From assembly GCA_011176655.1 (NCBI GenBank), contig DUEB01000055.1:1-5650 (forward strand): a stretch of DNA of 5,650 nt, in the 5' to 3' direction. Positions 1-5,650 of the stretch are shown here, one piece after another. This DNA comes from Dehalococcoidia bacterium. GTDB taxonomy: Bacteria; Chloroflexota; Dehalococcoidia; Dehalococcoidales; UBA5760. The position numbers were made by a program, and so were the translations under genes. Numbering within the stretch: position 1 is the stretch's first letter; every line of letters begins with the position of its first letter. The notes beneath the pieces are model-generated. The model saw only the letters and a program-made list of their open reading frames with translations, ran no database searches and was not told where the DNA came from.

Positions 1-725
1 ATATCAGGTCCGACGACATAGGTCAGCCCGACCAGTAAGAGCAGCGAAATCAGTTCGTAACCAGAGAACTCTGGGCTGACGGGAAAGGTAAAATGCCCGG
101 TTGGTAGAGCCCCGACCAGCCCGCTCCAGCCCCCGAGGCGCGATATCACCAGAGCCAGGCCGCCAAAGATGCCAGCCAGGATTATCCCGGTCTGTACGGC
201 ATCGGTGCGGATGACAGCCTGCTGGCCACCCAGCACGGAGTAGGTGATAAAGATAATGGTAAAGACCACCATCCACAGCAGCGGAGAGCCCATGCCTAAG
301 ACACTCAGCAGTGTCCCCGAGGCTATAATCTGAGCGGCGATGACGCCCACCCAGGCGACCACGATGAGGACTGAAGCCGCCAGACCAACCCGACTGTCAT
401 ATTGCCTGGCTACCAGCTCGGGCAGGGTATAGAGCCCGAAGGCTCTCACCTTCTTAGCCAGGAAGAGCCCCAGAACCACGAGCCCGATACTGCCCACCAG
501 TAGCCACCAGGCTCCGCTTAAGCCGCGGCTAAAACCCAGCCCGGCCATGCCTACGGTAGCTGAGCCGCCGACGATAGTAGCCAGCAGCGAGCCGGTAATA
601 AGCAGGGTGCTTCCCTTCCTGCCGGCGACGAAGAAATCATCAATCCCCCTCGCCTGTTTGCGACTCACTATTCCGATGACAATCATACCCAGGAAGTAGG
701 CCGCAATAATTATTAGCTGAAGCAT
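1..725 (-). CDS. Sodium:solute symporter (SSS family), N-terminal part, cut by window edge
   Basis: Reading leftward from the ATG at 725-723 gives 241 residues with no stop before the window edge. Seen: a hydrophobic protein with likely membrane helices near residues 3-21, 40-62, 71-90, 114-141, 148-166, 175-195 and 221-239. It carries DDFFVAGRK (29-37) after the first helix, GGSATVGMAG (53-62), and the family hallmark YSVLGGQQAVIRTD (162-175) followed by AVQTGIILAG. Known: SSS proteins (LeuT fold) couple sodium entry to uptake of solutes such as proline, pantothenate, sugars or carboxylates. They are usually 450-550 residues long, so about half is present. The substrate cannot be assigned. 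The start is supported by a purine-rich GAAAGGG shortly upstream and by the normal N-terminal placement of helix 1. It is transcribed divergently from the ABC operon. Family call is firm. Confidence 0.93.
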   Translation of the reverse strand, partial: MLQLIIIAAYFLGMIVIGIVSRKQARGIDDFFVAGRKGSTLLITGSLLATIVGGSATVGMAGLGFSRGLSGAWWLLVGSIGLVVLGLFLAKKVRAFGLYTLPELVARQYDSRVGLAASVLIVVAWVGVIAAQIIASGTLLSVLGMGSPLLWMVVFTIIFITYSVLGGQQAVIRTDAVQTGIILAGIFGGLALVISRLGGWSGLVGALPTGHFTFPVSPEFSGYELISLLLLVGLTYVVGPD

Positions 726-798
726 CTTGACCCTTTCGGTGTTAAATTAGCCATGCATATAGGCATCTTTAGAGTTTAGCACGAAATTATCTGGGGAA

Positions 799-810
799 GT
801 TAGCCCTAAC
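799..810. repeat. Short inverted repeat GTTAG-CC-CTAAC, possible operator
   Basis: Two perfect 5-base arms flank a 2-base spacer, between the divergent genes. The repeat lies 7 bases upstream of a leftward -10-like hexamer (GATAAT, 791-786), where a regulator could bind if that promoter is real. Arms this short occur often by chance, so a function is only a guess. Confidence 0.22.
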
Positions 811-894
811 CTGGAAACCATACCGCCGACTATCCCCACCACCGGGGGCTGTCTGGCTTACCTCAAGTCTTTATCTCATCTTAGAGAGCGGAGT

Positions 895-923
895 TTGATT
901 TATTTTACGGGACAGGATATAAT
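895..923 (+). promoter_or_regulatory. Sigma70-type promoter for the NEW3/ABC operon
   Basis: The -35 hexamer TTGATT (895-900) and the -10 hexamer TATAAT (918-923, full consensus) are separated by exactly 17 bases, the preferred spacing. Transcription should begin near 929-931. This gives an untranslated leader of about 120 nt before the ATG at 1051. It is the only good promoter seen upstream of the three plus-strand genes. No obvious operator overlaps it, so steady housekeeping-type expression is plausible but inferred. Confidence 0.72.
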
Positions 924-940
924 CTATAAGCTCGACAGTT

Positions 941-970
941 ACTGGACTGGACAGCCAGGATACAGCCAGT
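941..970 (+). other. Possible stem-loop in the 5' leader
   Basis: ACTGG (941-945) can pair with CCAGT (966-970). Inside it, CTGG (947-950) can pair with CCAG (955-958) around a 4-nt loop, leaving bulges on both sides. It lies just downstream of the predicted transcription start, in a leader that is long for a simple operon. No known riboswitch class was recognised. The bulges make it only moderately stable, and it may be chance. Confidence 0.25.
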
Positions 971-1050
971 GCCTGAAGGAGTATCCGTCTACTCATTTTA
1001 CCAGAATCTCAAGCAGAGTGAATAACGTGATTAACAAAAGGGGATAAGCC

Positions 1051-2058
1051 ATGAATAGATTTAAGGGAGCTCATTACCTGCTTTGTTTGGCTCTGCTCCT
1101 TGGGGTATTTAGCGGCTTGCTCGGCGGCCATGTTGTCCTTGCTGCCCAGGGAAGTAGCCAGGCTGCGGTCTTGCCACCGCCGGCCCAGGAGGAACCGCCA
1201 CCTGAGGAACCCGCTGAAGAGAGCCTTGAAATCTATTCCAGCTATCCTGCCCTGCAAAACACCATTGGCAGCGCCTTTGAGTTTGAATTAACCCTGTTCT
1301 ACGAAGGAGGTAGCGAGCCCAGGACCTTTGACCTTGACCTGACCACGCCTGAGGGATGGATGGGGGTCTTTCTCGGGGGCTATCCAGAGACGGAGATATC
1401 AGCCTTTACCGTAGAGCCGGGCAAGAAGAGAGAGACAGTCACGCTCATAGTCGGTCCCTTATCAGAGGCTTCTGCGGAGGCTGGTGACTACGTGTTTACC
1501 GTCAGGGCAGCCTCGGGCGGCGTGTCAGACAGCGTTGACCTCAAAGCAGTGGTTGTCCCGGCGCCGCCTCAGTATCTGCTGTATCTGTCTACCTCCACAC
1601 TGGTCAGGAAATTTCAGGTGAAATCTAACCAGGATAATCACGTGTCGATGCAGCTGGCGAACTCATCTACCGGCACGGTGAACAATATCATCTTCAGGGC
1701 AGAAAACCCGGAGGGCTGGAACATAACCTTCACTCCGGACTCGCTGGCAATCCTGGAATCGGGGGTTACCCAGGAGATAGATGTCGTCATTAACCCACCT
1801 GCCGGTACCGAGGCTGGTGATTATTCCCTCACTGTGGAAGCCGTCGGGGACGAGGCCGAGATGGCCCGCGAGCTCAGGATAACCGTGGTAACCACGACCG
1901 TTTGGGGACAGGCCGGTATCGGCATTGCGATCGCCATTATTGTCGCCCTGGCAATCTGGTTCCGACGGGCCGGCCGGCGGGAAGAAGCCAAAACTACCGG
2001 CTCTACCAACTGGTTTAAGCGAGCCGTAAGCCGCCTCAGGCGAGACGACAGTCGGTGA
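1051..2058 (+). CDS. Secreted, membrane-anchored protein with two NEW3-like domains
   Basis: This 335-residue protein probably acts outside the cytoplasmic membrane as the partner of the ABC transporter encoded next to it. Order of parts: a signal peptide at about 1-31 (basic start, long Leu-rich core, V-L-A-A end); a Pro/Glu-rich linker (41-58); beta-rich domain 1 (about 60-170); domain 2 (about 178-282); one membrane helix (286-304); and a basic cytoplasmic tail (305-335). The two domains share the landmarks PEGW (100-103 and 220-223) and EAGDY (143-147 and 254-258). These patterns fit the NEW3/COG1470 type of immunoglobulin-like domain, an assignment made from memory of the family. There is no lipobox. 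The start is set by AGGGG 7 bases upstream of the ATG and by the signal peptide that follows. It is the first gene of the operon, 13 bases before the ATPase gene. Enzymatic residues are not apparent; a binding or scaffold role is inferred. Confidence 0.85.
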   Translation: MNRFKGAHYLLCLALLLGVFSGLLGGHVVLAAQGSSQAAVLPPPAQEEPPPEEPAEESLEIYSSYPALQNTIGSAFEFELTLFYEGGSEPRTFDLDLTTPEGWMGVFLGGYPETEISAFTVEPGKKRETVTLIVGPLSEASAEAGDYVFTVRAASGGVSDSVDLKAVVVPAPPQYLLYLSTSTLVRKFQVKSNQDNHVSMQLANSSTGTVNNIIFRAENPEGWNITFTPDSLAILESGVTQEIDVVINPPAGTEAGDYSLTVEAVGDEAEMARELRITVVTTTVWGQAGIGIAIAIIVALAIWFRRAGRREEAKTTGSTNWFKRAVSRLRRDDSR

Positions 2059-2071
2059 GTGAGCTAGCAAG

Positions 2072-3001
2072 ATGTTCATCGTAGAAACGAAAGACCTGAC
2101 TAAAAAATACGGCAGGATTACTGCGGTCGACGGGTTAAACCTTCGCATCGAAGAGGGTGATATCTTCGGCTTTCTCGGCCCCAACGGCGCCGGAAAGACG
2201 ACCACGATATTGATGCTGCTCGGGCTCACCGAGCCGACCTCGGGTAGTGCCTACGTGGCGGGCCACAACGCTACCCGGGAGCCGCTTGAGGTTAAGAGTA
2301 TCACTGGCTATATCCCGGAAAAGGTGGGCTTCTATGAGGATTTAACTGCTGCCCAAAACCTGGTCTATACCGCGCGGCTCAATGGTCTCTCCGACGGGCT
2401 GGCCAATAAAAGGGCCGCCGAGGCGTTGGATATAGTCGGCCTGCCGCGCGCCGCCGAACGGAACGTGTCCGAGTTCTCCAGAGGCATGAAGCAGCGTCTG
2501 GCGGTTGCCGATATCCTGATTAAGCAGCCCAAGATTGCCATCATGGATGAGCCTACCTCGGGGATAGACCCCGAAGGCATCGTCCAGGTGCTTGACCTGA
2601 TAGCCAAGATAGCCAAGGAAACAAATATGACTATCGTCATGTCCTCCCACCAGCTGTATCAGGTTCAGCGAATCTGTAACCGGGTGGGTATCTTGATGGA
2701 CGGACGTCTGGTAGCCGAAGGACTGCTGGAAGAGCTGAGCAGAGAGGCCATGGGTGGCGTCCAGTTCAGGATTGAGATTAAACTGACCGAAATTACGCAG
2801 GCCATCGTCGAGGCTATCAAGCAGATTAGCGGCGTGCTCAGCGTGGAGCAGTCACCGAGCGGGCTGACCATTAACTGCTCGGAAGACCTGAGACCCCAGA
2901 TAGCCAAGAAGATTGTTGACACGGGCGGTCTAATGGTAGAGATGAAGATTCAGAGCTACGCTCTGGAGGATATATACCTGAAGTATTTTAGAGAGGGCTA
3001 G
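2072..3001 (+). CDS. ABC transporter ATP-binding protein (ABC-2 / NosF-like type)
   Basis: This 309-residue cytoplasmic ATPase should power the permease encoded immediately downstream. Visible motifs in order: Walker A GPNGAGKTT (36-44); a Q-loop region GYIPEKVGFYEDL (79-91), where Glu83 stands in the usual Gln position; the signature in the form EFSRGMKQRL (134-143); Walker B IAIMDEP with catalytic Glu160; the D-loop SGID (163-166); and the switch His193 in SSHQL. Residues from about 228 form a C-terminal extension of the kind found in exporters of the CcmA/NosF/DrrA group (COG1131). The Glu at the Q-loop and the FSRGM signature are common in that group, so the protein should be active. No strong ribosome binding site precedes the ATG, and the gene starts 13 bases after the previous stop, so translational coupling is likely. 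The family is certain; the substrate is unknown. Confidence 0.95.
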   Translation: MFIVETKDLTKKYGRITAVDGLNLRIEEGDIFGFLGPNGAGKTTTILMLLGLTEPTSGSAYVAGHNATREPLEVKSITGYIPEKVGFYEDLTAAQNLVYTARLNGLSDGLANKRAAEALDIVGLPRAAERNVSEFSRGMKQRLAVADILIKQPKIAIMDEPTSGIDPEGIVQVLDLIAKIAKETNMTIVMSSHQLYQVQRICNRVGILMDGRLVAEGLLEELSREAMGGVQFRIEIKLTEITQAIVEAIKQISGVLSVEQSPSGLTINCSEDLRPQIAKKIVDTGGLMVEMKIQSYALEDIYLKYFREG

Positions 3002-3002
3002 C

Positions 3003-3980
3003 ATGCGCGGACTGGTAGCCATATTCGATAAGGAGCTGGCTGACTATCTCATAAGCTGGCGCGGCATAATACTCTTTGCCGTGGCCCTCCTGGTTACCGT
3101 GGTTGCCATCTACGGGCCGGCCGGTGCTCTGGTAAATATCAGAGAGCAGCTCGGTGAGCCGACCCAATTCGGGCAAACGCAGTTTGTCTTTCTCAACCTC
3201 TTCACCACCTCTGGCGAAGGCTCGTATGCATTCCTGTTCTTTATCACCATGTTTATCGTCCCCATAGTCGGCATTGTCCTTGGCTTTGATGCCATAAACA
3301 GGGAAAAGAACAGCGGGACGCTGAGCCGGCTCCTGTCCCAACCTATCTACCGGGATACCGTTTTCAACGGCAAGTTTCTGGCCGGGATAGTAACCATGGC
3401 TATCATGCTGACCAGTGTCGTACTGCTGGTGGCGGGTCTGGGGATGAGGTCCATCGGGGTGCCTCCCAGCTCGGAGGAGGCGTTACGGCTGTTTCTATTT
3501 CTGGCGTTGACCACCCTCTACGGGTCTTTCTGGCTGGGTCTGTCCATGCTGTTCTCTGTCCTCTTCGAGCGGGTGGCTACCTCAGCCATGGCGTCAATAG
3601 CCATCTGGATATTCTTTCTTCTGTATACCCTCACCGGCTTCATTCCCAATGCGGTTGCCAATATGCGCGTGCCTCTTAGCGATACGCCTGCCACCCAGGA
3701 GCTAATCAGATATGCCACGGTTCAGATCGCGGCGACGCGCGTGTCGCCGATTTACCTCTTTCAGGAGGCGATGTACGTCCTCCTGGCTCCGGGAACCAGA
3801 ACCGCCACGGAGTATCTCCAGATTTACGCCTCGGGTGCCGAGTGGCAGCCCGGACCCCTGCCCCTGAGTCAGACCATGATTACCATCTGGCCCCATCTGG
3901 TGACCTTTGTGGCTATCGCTGCGGTGTTCTTCGGTGTCTCCTACTACAGGTTTACCCGCGAGGAGATCAGGTCTACCTAG
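3003..3980 (+). CDS. ABC-2 type permease (NosY-like), six membrane helices
   Basis: This 325-residue integral membrane protein is the channel half of the transporter. Likely helices: 20-38, 76-94, 125-147, 161-187, 192-213 and 293-314, with both ends in the cytoplasm. The cytoplasmic loop after helix 2 holds the family hallmark FDAINREKNSGTLSRLLSQP (95-114), followed by a GKFLAG motif (123-128). This loop is expected to contact the ATPase. The segment RVSPIYLFQEAMYVLLAP (246-263) lies in a roughly 79-residue outer loop between helices 5 and 6, and another outer loop of about 37 residues follows helix 1. These loops could meet the NEW3 protein; that is inference. The ATG begins 1 base after the ATPase stop, with GAGAGGG at 2991-2997 as the ribosome binding site inside the upstream gene. 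ATPase and permease should therefore be made in a coupled way. It is the last gene of the operon. Confidence 0.92.
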   Translation: MRGLVAIFDKELADYLISWRGIILFAVALLVTVVAIYGPAGALVNIREQLGEPTQFGQTQFVFLNLFTTSGEGSYAFLFFITMFIVPIVGIVLGFDAINREKNSGTLSRLLSQPIYRDTVFNGKFLAGIVTMAIMLTSVVLLVAGLGMRSIGVPPSSEEALRLFLFLALTTLYGSFWLGLSMLFSVLFERVATSAMASIAIWIFFLLYTLTGFIPNAVANMRVPLSDTPATQELIRYATVQIAATRVSPIYLFQEAMYVLLAPGTRTATEYLQIYASGAEWQPGPLPLSQTMITIWPHLVTFVAIAAVFFGVSYYRFTREEIRST

Positions 3981-4116
3981 CGGCGCCGTAAGCCGGGCCC
4001 CAGCCGCCACCAGGACAGAGCGCTATCCGCCGTGAGTTCAGCCTGCTCAGCTACAGAGGCCGGTCTATGCCGTCTTCAGGCTCACCCCCATAACCATAGA
4101 TACTCCGCAAACCAGG

Positions 4117-4148
4117 AAGGCTGTAGGGCATAAAGCACCTACAGCCTT
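4117..4148. terminator. Perfect 11-bp hairpin between convergent genes, likely bidirectional terminator
   Basis: AAGGCTGTAGG (4117-4127) and CCTACAGCCTT (4138-4148) are exact reverse complements around a 10-nt loop. The site lies between the end of the permease gene (3980) and the end of ftsZ (4203), where transcription from both sides must stop. Neither side has a long T run: rightward the stem ends CCTTACG, and leftward it continues CTTCCTGGTTTG. A classical U-tract terminator is therefore incomplete, and the hairpin may also act as a 3'-end stabiliser. Confidence 0.62.
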
Positions 4149-4155
4149 ACGTCGG

Positions 4156-4199
4156 TCTCGAGGGCTTTCCCATATTTCGGGCTGCCGGTGTCCCCGAGA
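4156..4199. other. Second, imperfect stem-loop just 3' of ftsZ
   Basis: TCTCG (4156-4160) pairs with CGAGA (4195-4199). After one bulged A, GGG (4162-4164) pairs with CCC (4192-4194), closing a 27-nt loop. A small inner CGG/CCG hairpin (4178-4187) can form inside that loop. Read leftward it begins only a few bases after the ftsZ stop codon, so it could protect or help end the ftsZ transcript, together with the stronger hairpin beyond it. Support is limited to the pairing itself. Confidence 0.35.
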
Positions 4200-4202
4200 G
4201 CA

Positions 4203-5336
4203 CTAACGAAACTGAGTCTGTTGTGGAGGGGTGTTAACCATCTTCGTCGACTGAGCTATGGCTTGTCTCCGGTGGCTGAAAAGCGGGCGGCGCAGGAAAG
4301 AGGGAACATCCAGCTCCTCTTCACTCTTCAAGCTCTTCAGGAATTGATTGACCTCGTCCTCCTGAGTAGCCTCACTCATTCCCGTCTTGGAAGCAAACCC
4401 GGTGGCAATCAGCGTAATGCGGACATCGTTATCCATGTCAGGGTCGTGGGCCACACCAAAGATAATGTTTGCCTCAGGGTCTACCGCCTCCTTGATTACC
4501 GCAGCGGCTTCATTAACCTCAAACAGGGTGAGGCTGCTCCCGCCGACAACGTTGAAGAGCACTCCCCTTGACCCGCCGACAGAGACGTCTAATAGTGGGC
4601 TGGACAGGGCTTCCTTAGCCGCCTCCACGGCGCGATTCTTGCCCGAGGCGATACCAATGGACATCCAGGCAGGCCCGGCGTCCTTCATTATCGCCTTGAC
4701 ATCGGCAAAGTCGAGGTTAATCAGACCGGGGACGGTGATGACCTCGGAGATGGCCTGGACCCCGTGTCTTAAGACATCGTCGGCCAGCTTGAAGGCGCTG
4801 TCCACCTCCGTCTTCTGGTCACAGAGAGCCAGCAGGCGGTCGTTGGGGATGATAATCAGGGTATCAACCTTGGTCAGCAGGTTGGTGATGCCCTCGTCGG
4901 CTACCTGACAGCGGCGGTTACCCTCGAAGGCAAACGGCTTGGTAACCACGGCAATGGTCAGGGCACCACTCTGTTTCGCTATTTCAGCGATAACCGGGGC
5001 TGCCCCGGTGCCGGTGCCACCGCCCATACCGCCGGTGATAAACACCATATCCGCACCAGAGACGATTTCCTTAATATCGTCACGGTTCTCCTCAGCCGAT
5101 TTCTGTCCCAGGATGTAATCACCGCCGACGCCTAGTCCTTTGGTCAGCTTCTCCCCGAGCTGAACGCGCGTCGGAGCCTCGGTAATGGCCAGGGCCTGGG
5201 CATCAGTATTCATGGCGATAAACTCTACCCCCCGAATCTCCTCCTGTACCATGCGCGTTACCGCATTACAGCCACCACCGCCCAAACCGATAACCTTAAT
5301 CTTAGCTGGGTTGGCTACAAAACTTGTTTTCGCCAT
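4203..5336 (-). CDS. ftsZ: Cell division protein FtsZ
   Basis: This 377-residue tubulin-like GTPase polymerises at mid-cell into the ring that organises division. Nucleotide-binding parts visible: [10 protein letters not shown] (17-26), NTDAQAL (43-49), the tubulin signature GGGTGTG (105-111) and NDRLL (165-169). The T7 loop NLDFADV (207-213) supplies catalytic Asp209 and Asp212 to the neighbouring subunit. The globular part ends near ATGF (311-314). A short linker of about 27 residues follows, then the conserved C-terminal peptide LDVPSFLRR (342-350), which binds FtsA and other partners. Unusually, the protein continues for another 27 residues (351-377), rich in basic, Gln and Pro residues. 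Total length is normal. The start is fixed by an AGGAGGAGG ribosome binding site. It lies 50 bases downstream of ftsA, the usual order, and is the last gene of its unit before the convergent hairpins. Confidence 0.99.
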   Translation of the reverse strand: MAKTSFVANPAKIKVIGLGGGGCNAVTRMVQEEIRGVEFIAMNTDAQALAITEAPTRVQLGEKLTKGLGVGGDYILGQKSAEENRDDIKEIVSGADMVFITGGMGGGTGTGAAPVIAEIAKQSGALTIAVVTKPFAFEGNRRCQVADEGITNLLTKVDTLIIIPNDRLLALCDQKTEVDSAFKLADDVLRHGVQAISEVITVPGLINLDFADVKAIMKDAGPAWMSIGIASGKNRAVEAAKEALSSPLLDVSVGGSRGVLFNVVGGSSLTLFEVNEAAAVIKEAVDPEANIIFGVAHDPDMDNDVRITLIATGFASKTGMSEATQEDEVNQFLKSLKSEEELDVPSFLRRPLFSHRRQAIAQSTKMVNTPPQQTQFR

Positions 5337-5338
5337 CG

Positions 5339-5349
5339 CCTCCTCCTTT
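5339..5349 (-). promoter_or_regulatory. Strong ribosome binding site of ftsZ
   Basis: Read on the minus strand this is AAAGGAGGAGG, which contains two overlapping AGGAGG cores, 5 and 2 bases from the ATG. The 5-base spacing suits initiation. It fixes the ftsZ start and predicts high translation, fitting the need for much more FtsZ than FtsA. Confidence 0.88.
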
Positions 5350-5366
5350 CTATACCTTTTAGTTAG

Positions 5367-5396
5367 GTTCCGCAGGCCATTGTCAGCTAGCGGAAC
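5367..5396 (-). repeat. Inverted repeat spanning the ftsA stop, upstream of the ftsZ ribosome binding site
   Basis: GTTCCGC (5367-5373) and GCGGAAC (5390-5396) are exact reverse complements separated by 16 bases. On the minus-strand transcript the first arm covers the last ftsA codons and the stop lies in the loop. The second arm ends 17 bases before the ftsZ ribosome binding site. A 7-bp GC-rich stem could affect ribosome passage, RNA processing or the FtsA:FtsZ ratio. That role is inferred; part of the sequence is constrained by coding. Confidence 0.4.
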
Positions 5397-5650
5397 AGAC
5401 TTTTAATCCGTGACATGAAACGGCGCAAGAGCCCGCGGGACTTCCAGAGATGCCGGCCTTCGTGTTTCAGTCCCCAGAGCAGCAGGCCAACACTGGTAGC
5501 ATGTGCCGGGTCGCGCAGAATGTCGCTGATGCCGGGCATAGCGGTGGGCATCCCTACTCGTACCGGGAGTCGCAGTATGTCGCGCCCCAGGGCTTCGATA
5601 CCGGACAGATTAGAAGTACCTCCCGTCAGGACCAGCCCGGCGGGCACCAG
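5387..5650 (-). CDS. ftsA: Cell division protein FtsA, C-terminal 87 residues, cut by window edge
   Basis: The frame enters from the right edge and ends at TAG (5389-5387). FtsA is an actin-like ATPase that tethers FtsZ filaments to the inner face of the membrane and recruits later division proteins. Seen: PAGLVLTGGTSNLSGIEAL near the beginning, the actin-family nucleotide-binding strand and glycine turn; then LRLPVRVGMP and HATSVGLLLWGL, both typical of the FtsA end. The final residues GLLRRFMSRIKSLFR alternate basic and hydrophobic side chains, as in the membrane-targeting amphipathic helix at the FtsA C-terminus. Position directly upstream of ftsZ supports the call. The N-terminal part, start and promoter lie outside the window. 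Confidence 0.95.
   Translation of the reverse strand: MVPAGLVLTGGTSNLSGIEALGRDILRLPVRVGMPTAMPGISDILRDPAHATSVGLLLWGLKHEGRHLWKSRGLLRRFMSRIKSLFR

Larger units (their letters stand above)
726..1050. other. Divergent intergenic region, no gene
   Basis: These 325 bases separate the leftward symporter gene from the rightward ABC operon. No convincing coding sequence was found on either strand. The right half holds a good rightward promoter and a transcribed leader with a possible stem-loop. The left half holds a short inverted repeat at 799-810. No strong leftward promoter was found for the symporter. The best -10-like hexamer on the minus strand is GATAAT at 791-786, which has no matching -35 at proper spacing. 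Confidence 0.8.

Noticed and set aside
4..276. Minus-strand open frame of 90 codons near the left edge
   Set aside because: Out of frame with the symporter, whose continuous 241-codon frame covers the same bases with clear family motifs.
1304..1311. AAGGAGGT inside the NEW3 gene
   Set aside because: Looks like a ribosome binding site but no start codon follows at a suitable distance; it simply encodes part of the YEGGS segment.
1663..2229. Minus-strand open frame of 188 codons across the NEW3/ATPase junction
   Set aside because: Lies opposite two well-supported genes, shows no recognisable domain, and is a shadow of plus-strand codon bias.
2306..2345. Glu in place of the Q-loop Gln in the ATPase as a sign of inactivity
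   Set aside because: A GYxPE form is common in working ABC-2-type ATPases, and Walker A, Walker B, catalytic Glu and switch His are intact.
3702..4010. Minus-strand open frame of 102 codons at the end of the permease gene
   Set aside because: Mostly opposite the permease coding region, with no recognisable product.
4032..4085. Possible long-range pairing GTGAG..CCTG with CAGG-CTCAC after the permease gene
   Set aside because: Needs a 5-nt bulge and a 31-nt loop; far weaker than the perfect hairpin at 4117-4148.
4188..4908. Plus-strand open frames opposite ftsZ
   Set aside because: Antisense to a certain, conserved gene; low-complexity composition and no family resemblance.
2063..5391. GCTAGC hexamer at three gene junctions (2063-2068, 2997-3002, 5386-5391)
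   Set aside because: At two of them the TAG is the stop codon itself within GC-rich flanks; no consistent spacing or role, so chance is the simpler explanation.

Overview
The window reads as an ordinary stretch of bacterial chromosome with moderately high GC. The FtsZ and FtsA sequences and the overall style suggest Chloroflexota, probably class Dehalococcoidia. That placement rests on recognition of the FtsZ sequence and was not tested by alignment. No tRNA, rRNA, CRISPR array, insertion sequence or phage gene was seen.

Layout. (1) Positions 1-725, minus strand: the N-terminal 241 residues of a sodium:solute symporter (SSS family) that runs off the left edge. (2) 726-1050: a 325-base divergent intergenic region with a near-consensus sigma70-type promoter (TTGATT, 17 bases, TATAAT) pointing right and a leader of about 120 nt. 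(3) 1051-3980, plus strand: a compact three-gene operon. It encodes a secreted, C-terminally membrane-anchored protein with two NEW3-like beta-sandwich domains, an ABC-2-type ATPase, and a six-helix ABC-2 permease. The gaps are 13 bases and 1 base. (4) 3981-4202: a convergent intergenic region with a perfect 11-bp hairpin and a second, weaker one. (5) 4203-5336, minus strand: complete ftsZ with a very strong ribosome binding site. (6) 5387-5650, minus strand: the C-terminal 87 residues of FtsA, running off the right edge. ftsA and ftsZ are in the usual order, transcribed toward the ABC operon.

How the genes work together. FtsA and FtsZ are the membrane tether and the filament of the division ring. 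The three plus-strand genes look like one machine: an ATPase and permease pair plus an extracytoplasmic partner. The layout resembles NosD-NosF-NosY systems (extracytoplasmic protein, ATPase, permease), but the outer protein is of the NEW3 type rather than a beta-helix. Its substrate cannot be read from the sequence. No link between this operon and division is shown beyond proximity.

The most interesting points are the NEW3/ABC module with its roughly 79-residue outer loop in the permease, the FtsZ C-terminus (very short linker, with an additional 27-residue basic, Gln/Pro-containing tail after the conserved peptide), and an inverted repeat spanning the ftsA stop codon just upstream of the ftsZ ribosome binding site. 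No clearly undescribed system is demonstrated here.
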